NCBI GenBank assembly: GCA_028874915.1
Contig: JAPPHA010000068.1
Span: 1-41,886, forward strand
Direction: 5' to 3'
Source of the DNA: Paracoccaceae bacterium
GTDB taxonomy: Bacteria > Pseudomonadota > Alphaproteobacteria > Rhodobacterales > Rhodobacteraceae
DNA length: 41,886 nt
In this document: piece after piece, positions 8,717-17,653 of the stretch
How the letters are laid out: each line of letters starts with the position of its first letter
How positions within the stretch are numbered: position 1 is the stretch's first letter
Translations under genes and position numbers: made by a program
Notes under the pieces: model-generated
What the model was told of the DNA's origin: nothing
Seen by the model: only the letters and a program-made list of their open reading frames with translations
Databases searched by the model: none

Positions 8717-10270
8717 ATGATCATCGTTCGGCCCTTCTCCCGTTTCCTGTTCGCCGCCACCGTCGTCACGGCTGGCTCCCTGGCCTCGCTGGCCGTCCAG
8801 GCCCAGGACACGTTGCGGTATGCCACGATCGGCGAACCGCCCAGTCTGGACCAGCACGTCGTCACGTCGGATCTCGCAACCACGATCGCCCACCACATGT
8901 TCGAAGGCCTCTATACCTTCGATGCGAACTACGAGCCGCAACCGCTGCTTGCATCGGGCGACGAGGTCAGTGACGACGGCATGACCATAACCATTCACTT
9001 GCGTGACAACGTCCGTTTCCACGACGGGCAGCCCATGACGTCCGAAGATGTCGTGGCATCGCTCAAGCGCTGGGGCGAGCACGGCTCGCGCGGCAAGTTG
9101 CTGTTCGCCAACATTGAGGACGTGTCGGCGTCCGGACCGCACAGTGTCACGCTGACCTTCACGCAACCCTTTGGCCCGTGGAAAAACCTCTTGGCCTTCA
9201 TCAATGGAGGACCGGCAATCTATCCGGCCAGCGTTGCCGGCGGTCATGACGCCACCCCCATCCCGACAGATCAATATGTCGGAACCGGTCCGTACGTGTT
9301 CGGCGAATGGCGGCCCAACCGCTACGTGGAATTGCTGAGATTCGACGACTACGAAAGCCCGCCAGGTCCGGCCAGCGGATATGCGGGCGAAAGGGTCGCC
9401 AATTTCGAGCGGCTGCACTTCATTCCGGTCCCGGACCCGGGAACACGCGTCAACGGCGTAAGGGCCGGCGACTATGATTATGCCGAAAGCATGCCCAGCG
9501 ACCTGATCGACGAGCTGGACGCCGACCCGGCGGCGAATGTCGTCCTGAACGGCGGGCCGATTTTCGGGCTCGTCTTCGTGAACTCGAACGCCGGACCTCT
9601 CATGGACAACGTCACCTTGCGCCAGGCCATCCAGGCCGCTCTCAACAAGGAGGACGCACTGCGGGTCTCGATCGGTCCGGAGAAGCTGTGGCGCGCCAAT
9701 GGTTCCTTCCTTCCGGATGGCAATGCCTGGCATTCGGAGGCCGGCACCGGCCGTTTCAGCGAAGGTGACGCCGAGAAGGCGGCAGGACTCGCTGCCGATG
9801 CCGATTACGACGGCACGCCAATCAAGTTCCTGGTCTCGACCAACTATGCTTTCCACTATGATCAAGCCGTTGTCTTCACGCGCCAGTTGCTGGAGGCGGG
9901 AATCAACGTTCAGATGGTCGTCGTCGATTGGGCAACCCTTATCCAGAAAAGGGCACAACCCGAGGAATGGGACCTGTTCTTTACCCATCACGGGTTCGTT
10001 CCGGATCCGATCCTGATTTCGGTGATGAACGACAACTACCCCGGTTGGTGGGCGACCGCCGAAAAGCAGGCGCTGAAGGCTGCGTTCACGGAAACCAACG
10101 ACCCGGATGCCCGCAAGGCGACCTGGGCCGATATCCAGGCCCTGATCTACGAGCAGGTACCAACCATGAAGACCGGCGACGTCTACACCTACAACATCGC
10201 GTCACCGGCTCTCTCGGGGATCGAGGGAACGACTCTGATTTGGCCTCATTTCTGGGGCGTATCCAGGTAG
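8717..10270 (+). CDS. Peptide ABC transporter substrate-binding protein (family 5)
   Basis: This is a periplasmic solute-binding protein of the SBP_bac_5 (DppA/OppA) family, 517 residues, matching the family length. The N-terminal signal peptide has a basic start (MIIVRPFSRF), a hydrophobic core and a likely cleavage after AVQAQ. The mature start DTLRYATIGEPPSLDQH is typical of the family, as are VRFHDGQPMTSEDVVASLKR and the PTDQYVGTGPYVF region. Family members bind di- and oligopeptides, but some bind nickel, opines or sugars, so the ligand cannot be read directly. The ATG at 8717 follows AAGGAG by 6 nt. An in-frame TTG at 8633 is rejected because it would add residues before the signal peptide. 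It heads the operon under the divergent RpiR gene. Confidence 0.94.
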   Translation: MIIVRPFSRFLFAATVVTAGSLASLAVQAQDTLRYATIGEPPSLDQHVVTSDLATTIAHHMFEGLYTFDANYEPQPLLASGDEVSDDGMTITIHLRDNVRFHDGQPMTSEDVVASLKRWGEHGSRGKLLFANIEDVSASGPHSVTLTFTQPFGPWKNLLAFINGGPAIYPASVAGGHDATPIPTDQYVGTGPYVFGEWRPNRYVELLRFDDYESPPGPASGYAGERVANFERLHFIPVPDPGTRVNGVRAGDYDYAESMPSDLIDELDADPAANVVLNGGPIFGLVFVNSNAGPLMDNVTLRQAIQAALNKEDALRVSIGPEKLWRANGSFLPDGNAWHSEAGTGRFSEGDAEKAAGLAADADYDGTPIKFLVSTNYAFHYDQAVVFTRQLLEAGINVQMVVVDWATLIQKRAQPEEWDLFFTHHGFVPDPILISVMNDNYPGWWATAEKQALKAAFTETNDPDARKATWADIQALIYEQVPTMKTGDVYTYNIASPALSGIEGTTLIWPHFWGVSR

Positions 10271-10289
10271 CAGGACACAAGGCTACCAG

Positions 10290-10316
10290 CGGCGCCCTGT
10301 CACCGGCAGGGCGCCG
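10290..10316 (+). terminator. Intra-operon GC hairpin after the binding-protein gene
   Basis: CGGCGCCCTG and CAGGGCGCCG form a perfect 10-bp stem around a 7-nt loop, 19 nt after the binding-protein stop and 80 nt before the first permease. There is no U-tract. It is therefore more likely an mRNA-stabilising or partial-termination element that lets the binding protein be made in excess over the membrane parts than a full terminator. Confidence 0.55.
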
Positions 10317-10396
10317 GTCGCCGTGGGATCTTCTGGCGGATTGAATGGCAGGCGTCCCGATCGGTATAGACGGTTTGAATCCATCGGAAGTCGAAC

Positions 10397-11344
10397 GTGG
10401 TCCGTTACCTGATTCGCCGGATCGGCATGTTCTTGCCGACACTACTGGCATCCTCATTCCTGATCTTCGCATTCATTCGGCTGATTCCGGGCGATCCGGC
10501 GGCCGTGATGCTCGGCGATCAGGCGACACCCGAGGCGGTGGCGGCCCTGCGTGCCGAGATGGGACTCGAACAGTCCCTGTTGCACCAGTACATCATCTGG
10601 CTGACTGCCGCCCTGACGGGTGACCTCGGCAAGTCCATCTTCTTTCAGGTTCCCGTTCTGGACCTGATCGTCGACGGCCTGGAAACAAGCGTCCTTCTCG
10701 CGCTCTTTTCGATGGTCTGGATCGTCATCCTCGGACTGCCGATCGGAATGCTCGCGGCGGCACGACGGGGAAGCTTGTTGGATCAGGGCCTTTCGGGCCT
10801 GGCCATGTTCCTGGCATCCGTCCCGACATTCTGGGTCGGCCTCTATTTGATCCTGATCTTTGCAGCCACGCTGGGCTGGCTTCCAAGTTCGGGTTATCCT
10901 TCGATCTTTGAAGACGGCGGGATCACGAACCTCCGCTATCTGCTGCTTCCGTCGCTGGCGCTGGCGGCCCCGAATGCCGCTCTGATCATTCGCCTGACCC
11001 GCGCCAGCATGCTCGATGTGTACCGCGAAGACTATGTTCGCACGGCGCGAGCCAAGGGCCTTCATCCGCTGGCGGTCGTCGTCAGGCATGTGTTCCGGAA
11101 CGCGCTGCTCACCGTGGTCTCGGCGATCGGATTCACGGTCGCCGCGCTCATTTCCGAAGCCGTGGTGACGGAAACGGTGTTTTCCCTTCCCGGGATCGGG
11201 CGGATGGTCGTTCAATCCATCCTGCGGCGCGACTATCCGGTCATCCAGGGCACGATTCTCATGATCGTGCTGCTCTACCTGACGATCAATCTCGTCGTTG
11301 ACATCCTCTACGCCTGGCTGGACCCAAGGGTGAAACTGCGATGA
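10397..11344 (+). CDS. Peptide ABC transporter permease, DppB type
   Basis: This 315-residue inner-membrane permease is the DppB/OppB-type half of a family-5 importer. The N-terminus MVRYLIRRIGMFLPTLLASS and the following AFIRLIPGDPA are hallmarks of the family. About six hydrophobic helices follow, with the EAA-loop segment DYVRTARAKGLHP (about residues 213-225) that docks the ATPase. The start is GTG, preceded by GGAAG at short spacing; no better ATG exists in frame. Its stop overlaps the next permease by 4 bp (ATGA), so the two are translationally coupled. It is the second gene of the operon, after the hairpin. Confidence 0.94.
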   Translation: MVRYLIRRIGMFLPTLLASSFLIFAFIRLIPGDPAAVMLGDQATPEAVAALRAEMGLEQSLLHQYIIWLTAALTGDLGKSIFFQVPVLDLIVDGLETSVLLALFSMVWIVILGLPIGMLAAARRGSLLDQGLSGLAMFLASVPTFWVGLYLILIFAATLGWLPSSGYPSIFEDGGITNLRYLLLPSLALAAPNAALIIRLTRASMLDVYREDYVRTARAKGLHPLAVVVRHVFRNALLTVVSAIGFTVAALISEAVVTETVFSLPGIGRMVVQSILRRDYPVIQGTILMIVLLYLTINLVVDILYAWLDPRVKLR

Positions 11345-12198
11345 TCCATGCCCGGACCGGACGGCGAAACGGAGGCCGGCGTCTGGCTGTCTTTGGCCTC
11401 GCGATGGTGACAGTTCTGGCCGTCTGCGCGGTGTTCGCGCCTTGGCTGTCGCCCCAGGACCCGCTCGCGATCGATCCGCTGGCCCGGCTGACGTCGCCCA
11501 ATGCTGAACACTGGTTCGGCACCGACCATTACGGACGGGATACGTTTTCCCGGGTCGTCCATGGATCCCGGATGGCCGCGCTTATCGGGATCGGAGTGGT
11601 CGCCATCGCGCTGGGCGGCGGCATCGCATTTGGCGTGACCTCTGCCGTATTCCCTCGCCTCGGGCTGCTGCTCATGCGAATCGTCGACGTGCTCATGGCA
11701 TTCCCGGCCCTGCTGCTCGCGTTGGCCCTGATCGTCATACTCGGGAGGGGCGTCGAGAATTCAATCCTCGCGATCGGCGTCGTGTACATGACGACCACCG
11801 CCCGAATCGTCTATGGCGTGTCGCTGCGGCTCAAGGCCGAAACCTGGATAGACGCGGCACTGGCCATGGGCGCGGGAACGTCCCGAATCGTGTTCCTGCA
11901 TATCCTGCCGAACCTGATGTCACCCCTGTTCGTCCAGGCGAGTTTCGTGTTCGCCTTCGCCCAGTTGCAGGCAGCATCGCTGGATTTCCTGGGTCTCGGG
12001 GTCCCACCCGAAACGCCCACATGGGGCAACATGCTGAGCGAGTCCCGTGTCTACATCACGCGCGCACCGTGGCTGCTTCTCTTTCCCGGCCTCATGATCG
12101 CCCTGTCGGCCTTTTCCCTTAACGTGGTTGGTGACGCCGTTCGGGATCGGCTTGATCCCCGGTTGCAGACTGCGTTTTCCGCCCGGGGCCGATCATGA
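11341..12198 (+). CDS. Peptide ABC transporter permease, DppC type
   Basis: This 285-residue inner-membrane permease is the DppC/OppC-type partner of the preceding gene. Family features are an N-terminal helix, a periplasmic segment with HWFGTDHYGRDTFSRVVHGSR (about residues 58-78), about five further helices, and the EAA-loop DAALAMGAGTSRIVFLHILPN (about residues 171-191). The C-terminal motif NVVGDAVRDRLDPR is characteristic. It overlaps both neighbours by 4 bp (ATGA), which fixes the start and stop and indicates coupled translation of equal amounts of the transporter parts. Confidence 0.95.
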   Translation: MIHARTGRRNGGRRLAVFGLAMVTVLAVCAVFAPWLSPQDPLAIDPLARLTSPNAEHWFGTDHYGRDTFSRVVHGSRMAALIGIGVVAIALGGGIAFGVTSAVFPRLGLLLMRIVDVLMAFPALLLALALIVILGRGVENSILAIGVVYMTTTARIVYGVSLRLKAETWIDAALAMGAGTSRIVFLHILPNLMSPLFVQASFVFAFAQLQAASLDFLGLGVPPETPTWGNMLSESRVYITRAPWLLLFPGLMIALSAFSLNVVGDAVRDRLDPRLQTAFSARGRS

Positions 12199-13175
12199 AC
12201 GCCCTGCTTTCGGTTCGCGATCTGCTGCTTGTCGGGAATGCAGGCGTCGATCCGGGCGTAATCGTGGACCGGCTGTCTCTGGTCATCTCGGAAGGGGAGG
12301 CGCTCGCGCTTGTCGGCGAATCGGGAAGCGGGAAGAGCCTTACGGCCCTTGCGATCATGGGTCTGCTTCCGGAACCGGAAGTGACCGTGCAGGGTGGCGG
12401 AGTCGAATTCGACGGGCACGACCTGCTGCTCATGCCGGCACCTGAGCGCCGGAAAGTCGCCGGACATGGCATCGCCATGATCTTCCAGGAACCGATGACA
12501 TCCCTCAATCCGGTCATGCGGGTCGGCGACCAGATCGTGGAAATGATACGGGCGCATGAATCCGTCAGCCGAAAGGCCGCTGTAGCTCGGGCGACGAAAC
12601 TGCTGACCGCCGTTCGCATGCCGGAACCGGCACTCCGGTTGCGGGCTTATCCACACCAGCTTTCCGGGGGCCAGCGGCAACGCGCCATGATCGCGATGGC
12701 GCTTGCCTGCCGCCCGAAGTTGCTGATCGCAGACGAGCCAACGACCGCCCTGGACGTCACCGTGCAGGCGCACATCCTGACGCTGCTCCGGGAGCTTCAG
12801 CGCGACCTGAACATGGCCATGCTCTTTATCACGCACGACCTCGGCGTTGTTGCAACCATCGCCGACCGTGTGGCCATCATGTATTGTGGCCGGATGGCGG
12901 AAACCGCTCCGGTGCATGACATCTTCCGGGCGCCCGCCCATCCCTACACGCGAGGGCTCTTGGCCTGCATCCCGACGGCGGATCGACGGGGATCGGAACT
13001 CGTGGCCATACCGGGGCAGATGCCCTCCCCATCGGATCCCGTGCTGGCCTGCCGTTTCGCCCCGCGCTGCCCGCGCGCGGATTCAAGGTGCGGACATGTC
13101 GCGCCGCCGACCGTCACCATTTCAGCGAAACATTTCGCACACTGCCACCATACTGGAAGCGGGTGTTCGCCATGA
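12195..13175 (+). CDS. Peptide ABC transporter ATPase, DppD type
   Basis: This 326-residue ATP-binding subunit drives import. The Walker A GESGSGKS is at residues 41-48, the Q-loop in [11 protein letters not shown] at about 97, the ABC signature LSGGQ at 156-160 and Walker B LLIADEP at about 176-182. The switch His lies in FITHDLG. The C-terminal oligopeptide/dipeptide extension carries the cysteine cluster CRFAPRCP common to DppD/OppD. The ATG overlaps the permease stop, and its own stop overlaps the next ATPase start by 4 bp. No residues expected for ATP hydrolysis are missing. Confidence 0.95.
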   Translation: MNALLSVRDLLLVGNAGVDPGVIVDRLSLVISEGEALALVGESGSGKSLTALAIMGLLPEPEVTVQGGGVEFDGHDLLLMPAPERRKVAGHGIAMIFQEPMTSLNPVMRVGDQIVEMIRAHESVSRKAAVARATKLLTAVRMPEPALRLRAYPHQLSGGQRQRAMIAMALACRPKLLIADEPTTALDVTVQAHILTLLRELQRDLNMAMLFITHDLGVVATIADRVAIMYCGRMAETAPVHDIFRAPAHPYTRGLLACIPTADRRGSELVAIPGQMPSPSDPVLACRFAPRCPRADSRCGHVAPPTVTISAKHFAHCHHTGSGCSP

Positions 13176-14188
13176 TGGGCAACGCCGCGGCGGAGGCCCC
13201 GCTCCTGGACGTCGAAGGCCTGACGGTCTCCTACAGCCTGCCGTCGCGGCACCTGCTGGGACTTTCGAGGAGTTTCAACGCCGTCAATCAGGTGAGCCTG
13301 TCCATTGCCCGCGGGGAATCGGTCGGCCTGGTCGGTGAGACCGGCTGTGGAAAATCTTCCTTGAGCCGCGCCATCTGCGGGCTGACGCCGATTTCGGCCG
13401 GCAGGGTCCGATTCAACGGATCGGATCTGACGTCGGTCGGAAAAGTGGAGCGAACGCGGGTCCGCAGGGACCTGCAGATGATCTTTCAGGATCCGGGAGG
13501 GTCGCTCAATCCGAGACTCCGGGTGGGCAAGCTGATCGCCGAACCTCTGGAGATCCACGACATCGGAAACAGGAAATCTCGTCGCCGGCGGGTCCTGGAC
13601 ATCCTGGAGGCCGTCGGGCTGGCAGCCGGCGATGCCGAACGATATCCCCATGAGTTCAGCGGTGGACAACGCCAGCGGATCGCCATTGCCAGAGCCGTCG
13701 TCATCAAGCCGGCCCTGATCCTTGCCGACGAACCCGTTTCGGCACTGGACGTTTCCTTGCAGGCTCAGATCCTCAACCTGATCTCGGCGCTCCGCCTCAA
13801 ACTGGGTCTCGCGCTTCTGTTTGTCTCGCACGACCTGAACGTGGTTCGTCACCTGTGCGATCGGGTTTCCGTCATGTATCTTGGCAACATTGTCGAGAGT
13901 GGTCCGACCCGCGCCGTTCTCGATTCACCGCGTCACCCCTATACCCGGGAACTCGTGGCCTCATCCCCGGTGCCGGACCCGGACCGCCCCATCCGCTTGC
14001 TCGCGCCTTCGGACGATCCACCCAACCCCGCTTCACCTCCTCCCGGCTGCCGGTATCACCCGCGATGCCCGCATGCCTCCACCCTCTGTGAATCTGAAGT
14101 TCCGAAACCCGAGGACCTCGGCAGTCACCATGTTGCGGCGTGCCACCATGCGCGCCGACTCGGCAGGACGGAAGGAATGGGCACATGA
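13172..14188 (+). CDS. Peptide ABC transporter ATPase, DppF type
   Basis: This second ATP-binding subunit has 338 residues from the ATG at 13172. Walker A GETGCGKS is at residues 55-62. Further along are the Q-loop FQDPGGSLNP, signature FSGGQRQR (FSGGQ instead of LSGGQ, frequent in DppF), Walker B LILADEP and switch FVSHDLN. The C-terminal part has the usual GCRYHPRCP cysteine motif. The open frame extends back to 13088, inside dppD, but the chosen start gives the ATGA overlap seen at every junction of this operon and begins the conserved sequence. It pairs with DppD to form the heterodimeric motor. Confidence 0.94.
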   Translation: MMGNAAAEAPLLDVEGLTVSYSLPSRHLLGLSRSFNAVNQVSLSIARGESVGLVGETGCGKSSLSRAICGLTPISAGRVRFNGSDLTSVGKVERTRVRRDLQMIFQDPGGSLNPRLRVGKLIAEPLEIHDIGNRKSRRRRVLDILEAVGLAAGDAERYPHEFSGGQRQRIAIARAVVIKPALILADEPVSALDVSLQAQILNLISALRLKLGLALLFVSHDLNVVRHLCDRVSVMYLGNIVESGPTRAVLDSPRHPYTRELVASSPVPDPDRPIRLLAPSDDPPNPASPPPGCRYHPRCPHASTLCESEVPKPEDLGSHHVAACHHARRLGRTEGMGT

Positions 14189-15660
14189 GACTCTTCGTGG
14201 CATCGCTGGCGACCGAAACGAACACCTTTTCGCCCGTGTTCACGGACCTGAGGGACTTTCGGGAAACATTCTACTTTCCGGCCGGCCGGCATCCGGAGGT
14301 TCCGTCCCTCTGCAGTGCCCCGTTCATCGCTCTGCGCGAGTTTCGCGACCGCTCAAGGGAACCGGTTGACGTGATTGAAGGCACCGCGGCGTGGGCGGAA
14401 CCCGGCGGAGTCGTCAGCGGGGATGCCTACACGCAGTTGCGAGACGAGATTCTGGAAGACCTGCACGCCGCCATGCCGGTGGACGGCGTTCTCCTGGGCC
14501 TGCATGGAGCCATGGTCGCCCAGGGATTCGACGACTGTGAAGGCGATCTCCTGTCGAGGATTCGCCAGGCCGTTGGCGACCGTGTGGTTGTCGGAGCAAC
14601 CTTCGATCCGCATAGCCATTTCACGCGACTGTGCTCTGACGCGCTGGACGTGGCCATCACGTTCAAGGAATTCCCGCATACCGACACGATGGAGCGTGCC
14701 CGGGAGCTCGCCGACATCGTTGCGCGCGCCGTGCGGGGCGATGTCAAACCGTGCATCTCCACGTTCGACTGCCGGATGATCGATGTGTTCCCGACGACGG
14801 GTGCACCGATCCGCAAGTTCGTCGACCGGATATCCGCCCTGGAACGCGACCTGCCGAATATTTTATCGATCTCCGTCGTGCACGGCTTTCTCGCCGGCGA
14901 CGTTCCGGAAATGGGAACGAGAATCATCGTGGTATCCGATGATGCCGCCGGCGAAGGCGAAGCCCTGGCCCGCCAACTCGGGCTTGAACTTTACGCCATG
15001 CGGGGAACGACCAGGATGGAACTCCTCAGCCCGGCCGAAGCCCTCGACCAACTCGACACTTCAAACGGACAGACGCCGCTGCTGCTGGCCGATGTCTGGG
15101 ACAATCCGGGCGGCGGCATGGCGGGGGACTCAACGGTCATCCTCCGAAATGTCATGGACCGTCGGATCGGATCCGCCGCTCTGGCAAGTATCTGGGATCC
15201 GATTGCCGTCCAGTTCTGTTTTGCAGCGGGGACCGGCGCCCGCATTCCGCTACGCTTCGGCGCCAAGTCCGGGCCCGGCCTCGGCGAGCCGATCGACGCG
15301 ACGGTCTCGGTCATGGGGCTGAGCGCCAATGGTCGGATGCACTTCGGAGGCTCCGTGGCCAAGCTCGGTCGGTGCGCGGCCATCCGCGTCGATGGGGGAG
15401 CCGAAGTCGTCCTGTGCGAGAACCGGGTGCAGGCCTACACCCCGGAAATCTTCACCTGTGTCGGAATCGACCCCGCTCGCAAACGTCTCCTGGTGGTCAA
15501 GTCGACCAATCATTTTCGGGCCCGGTTTGCCGAACTTGCAGGACGAATTCTCTATGTTGACAGCAACGCTCCCTACCCGCACGATCCGCGCAAAACGCCG
15601 TACAGGAAGCTGGAACGGGGCATTTGGCCCATTGTTGCCCATCTCTTGCACGACTCGTGA
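14185..15660 (+). CDS. M81-family metallopeptidase (microcystinase C/MlrC-like)
   Basis: This 491-residue protein belongs to the MlrC family. The founding member is a zinc peptidase in the microcystin-degradation pathway of sphingomonads. The N-terminus MRLFVASLATETNTFSP is typical. The metal ligands assigned for MlrC (Asp-x-His and a later His) can be placed at Asp141, His143 (FDPHSH) and His165 (FPHTD), with exactly the family spacing of 24 residues from Asp to second His. The C-terminal MlrC domain includes DVWDNPGGGMAGDST. No signal peptide is seen, so it acts on imported material in the cytoplasm. The start overlaps the DppF stop (ATGA), tying it firmly to the transporter. The real substrate is unknown; unusual linear or cyclic peptides, or D-residue peptides, are inferred. 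Confidence 0.92.
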   Translation: MRLFVASLATETNTFSPVFTDLRDFRETFYFPAGRHPEVPSLCSAPFIALREFRDRSREPVDVIEGTAAWAEPGGVVSGDAYTQLRDEILEDLHAAMPVDGVLLGLHGAMVAQGFDDCEGDLLSRIRQAVGDRVVVGATFDPHSHFTRLCSDALDVAITFKEFPHTDTMERARELADIVARAVRGDVKPCISTFDCRMIDVFPTTGAPIRKFVDRISALERDLPNILSISVVHGFLAGDVPEMGTRIIVVSDDAAGEGEALARQLGLELYAMRGTTRMELLSPAEALDQLDTSNGQTPLLLADVWDNPGGGMAGDSTVILRNVMDRRIGSAALASIWDPIAVQFCFAAGTGARIPLRFGAKSGPGLGEPIDATVSVMGLSANGRMHFGGSVAKLGRCAAIRVDGGAEVVLCENRVQAYTPEIFTCVGIDPARKRLLVVKSTNHFRARFAELAGRILYVDSNAPYPHDPRKTPYRKLERGIWPIVAHLLHDS

Positions 15661-15816
15661 CCGATCCCGTCCACGCCGAAACCGGAGTGGGATGCCGGGA
15701 TTGTCTTCCCCATTGAACCCCAACTCCATTCGCACCGGCCGGTTCCGCCGGGCGGACCTGCGGCATCTGGGGGCAATCGAGACCGGGTCCAACCGGCGTT
15801 CGACGCCGCGATTGCG

Positions 15817-16914
15817 GTGACCAACGGCCTGAATTCGATAGAGTCTTTTTTTCGGCTCGACGCCGCTCCGCCGGATCCCGCAGATCTTGAAACACCGGTT
15901 CCAATCGTCAACCTCGATGTCGTCGAAAACAATCTTCGGCGCTGGCAGGCGAGATGCGACCAACTCGGGCTGAAGAACCGTCCGCACGTCAAGACCCACA
16001 AAATGACGGCACTCGCGCGGTTCCAACTGGCTGTCGGCGCGTCCGGCATCACCGTACAGAAACTTGGCGAAGCCGAGGTCATGGCGGGAGCCGGAATTTC
16101 CGACATCCTCGTGACCTTCAACATCGTGAACCGCGCCAAACTGGAACGACTGGCCGAACTTTCACGGACGGCCCGAGTTTCCGTGGTTGCCGATAACGCC
16201 GTGGTGATTGAAGGCATCGCATGGGCGGCTTCTGCGGCCGGCAGGCGGATTGGCGTGCTCGTGGAATGCGACACCGGAGGTGGCCGGAACGGTGTTCAGT
16301 CACCGGACGAAGCGGCCGCGCTGGCCCGGCAGATCTCCGGTTCGCCCTATCTTGACTGCGCAGGCCTCATGACCTTTCCCGCACCGGGCGGGAGACAGCC
16401 GATGGCCGCGTTCCTGGCGGAGGCGAAGTCACTGATGGATGGCGCCGATTGCGTGTCCGTTGGCGGAACGCCGGACATGTGGAGCGATGACGGGCTGTGG
16501 GTGGCAACCGAATATCGCGCCGGAACATATATCTTCAATGATCTCTCGACGATTACGGCGGGCGCGAGCACCGAATCTGACTGCGCGGTCGACATCCTGT
16601 CCACTGTTGTGAGCCGTCCGACGGCGGATCGGGCCATCGTCGACGCCGGTTCCAAGGCTCTGACCAGCGACCAGCTCGGGGAAACGGGGTTCGGCCGGGT
16701 GCGCGGGGGGAGGTCACGTCTTTACGCCCTCACCGAAGAACATGGACTCCTTGACACCCGGGACTTCGAGCGCAGGCTTGACGTTGGCGACATTGTCCGG
16801 ATCATTCCCAACCACATCTGCCCGGTGATCAACCTGTTCGACAAGGTCGCCGTCTCGAAGGGGGGAATCGTTCTTGGGCTCGCAACGGTCGACGCACGGG
16901 GCCGCGTCGCCTGA
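15817..16914 (+). CDS. D-threonine aldolase / D-serine dehydratase-like PLP enzyme
   Basis: This 365-residue fold-type III PLP enzyme (alanine-racemase-like barrel) belongs to the DSD1/D-threonine aldolase family, which acts on D-hydroxy amino acids with PLP and a divalent metal. The PLP lysine is Lys59 in RPHVKTHK. The C-terminal metal site is His333 and Cys335 in IPNHICPVINLFD. Between them are the family stretches GLMTFPAPGG and SVGGTPDMW. Dehydratase and aldolase activities cannot be told apart by eye. It starts with GTG at 15817 and lies 156 bp after the mlrC-like gene on the same strand, so co-transcription is likely though not as tight as upstream. It faces a convergent gene after its stop. 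It fits the role of breaking down D-amino acids released from imported peptides. Confidence 0.9.
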   Translation: MTNGLNSIESFFRLDAAPPDPADLETPVPIVNLDVVENNLRRWQARCDQLGLKNRPHVKTHKMTALARFQLAVGASGITVQKLGEAEVMAGAGISDILVTFNIVNRAKLERLAELSRTARVSVVADNAVVIEGIAWAASAAGRRIGVLVECDTGGGRNGVQSPDEAAALARQISGSPYLDCAGLMTFPAPGGRQPMAAFLAEAKSLMDGADCVSVGGTPDMWSDDGLWVATEYRAGTYIFNDLSTITAGASTESDCAVDILSTVVSRPTADRAIVDAGSKALTSDQLGETGFGRVRGGRSRLYALTEEHGLLDTRDFERRLDVGDIVRIIPNHICPVINLFDKVAVSKGGIVLGLATVDARGRVA

Positions 16915-16989
16915 CCGACACCAGGGAGTGTCGGACCCGTCAGCGCCGCTGCCAAATTCCGATTGCCGGCAGTTGGCCTGAAAAAGCGT

Positions 16990-17514
16990 TCAGTCCCGGA
17001 CAATCCAGCGGCGCAAGTCCGGCTCCGGCGACCGGCAATCTGCCCAGACAAGATCCCGGGACATGTACGGGCCGGCTGACCGGCTGGCCGCCCCGACCGC
17101 GATGCAACGTGCGGGATTCCCTTGATCGTACAGCGACAGGGTTTCGGCCCGGTACGAAAAGCGCTGGGCCGGATCGTTCCCGTCGCAATCGGCAAGTCCG
17201 AATTCCGTGTGCGCATCCTGGGGAAGGGCAACAACGCATTTGTCGGGAAAGGCCACGGGACGGATTTCCGCCTTTGCAGAATCGAAACTGAACTGGACGT
17301 CGCCGCCTCTCGGTTTGCACGAGTGCGCGTGCAGGGTCTCCGCGTATCCGCGACCCTGCGTGTCAAGGCACCATCCCAGCCCATCCGCCTCGTCCAGGTT
17401 GTCCTGCAGATGAATCACCGGTGCGGGCGTCTGCACGACCGCCTCCTCGGCCGAAGCTGCGTGCGAAACTGTGACGATGACCGCCGCCGCGATGACATAT
17501 TCGAACACGTTCAT
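16990..17514 (-). CDS. Secreted ricin-B-lectin-like beta-trefoil protein
   Basis: This 174-residue protein has a signal peptide (MNVFEYVIAAAVIVTVSHAASA, cleavage likely before EEA). The mature part shows a weak ricin B/beta-trefoil pattern: repeated hydrophobic-x-x-C/D turns such as GWCLDTQG, KCVVALPQ and ARCIAVGA. These alternate with Q/W-like ends (DVQFSFD, AQRFSYR, RRWIVRD). Six cysteines could form disulfides in the periplasm. No catalytic domain is attached, so a carbohydrate-binding or structural role is the most that can be inferred. An upstream extension to 17661 is rejected: the ATG at 17514 begins the signal peptide after GGAAAGGA. It lies 139 bp downstream of the cueR-like gene on the same strand, so it could share its transcript. 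Confidence 0.72.
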   Translation of the reverse strand: MNVFEYVIAAAVIVTVSHAASAEEAVVQTPAPVIHLQDNLDEADGLGWCLDTQGRGYAETLHAHSCKPRGGDVQFSFDSAKAEIRPVAFPDKCVVALPQDAHTEFGLADCDGNDPAQRFSYRAETLSLYDQGNPARCIAVGAASRSAGPYMSRDLVWADCRSPEPDLRRWIVRD

Positions 17515-17653
17515 GGCACAGCTTTCCTTTCCGGTGGGCCATTCAGTACGATCGCACCGTCCAAATGGCTCGGGTTCCCGCTCGTCAGCCGGGACGCGAT
17601 TCCGGCGTCGCCGACCGCGGCCCCTGAAACGCTCATCTCCGGCTTCGGCCTGG

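Noticed and set aside
8654-9991. 445-codon minus-strand open frame opposite the peptide-binding protein
   Set aside because: Antisense shadow of a clear SBP_bac_5 gene; composition is arginine/glycine/valine-rich with no domain.
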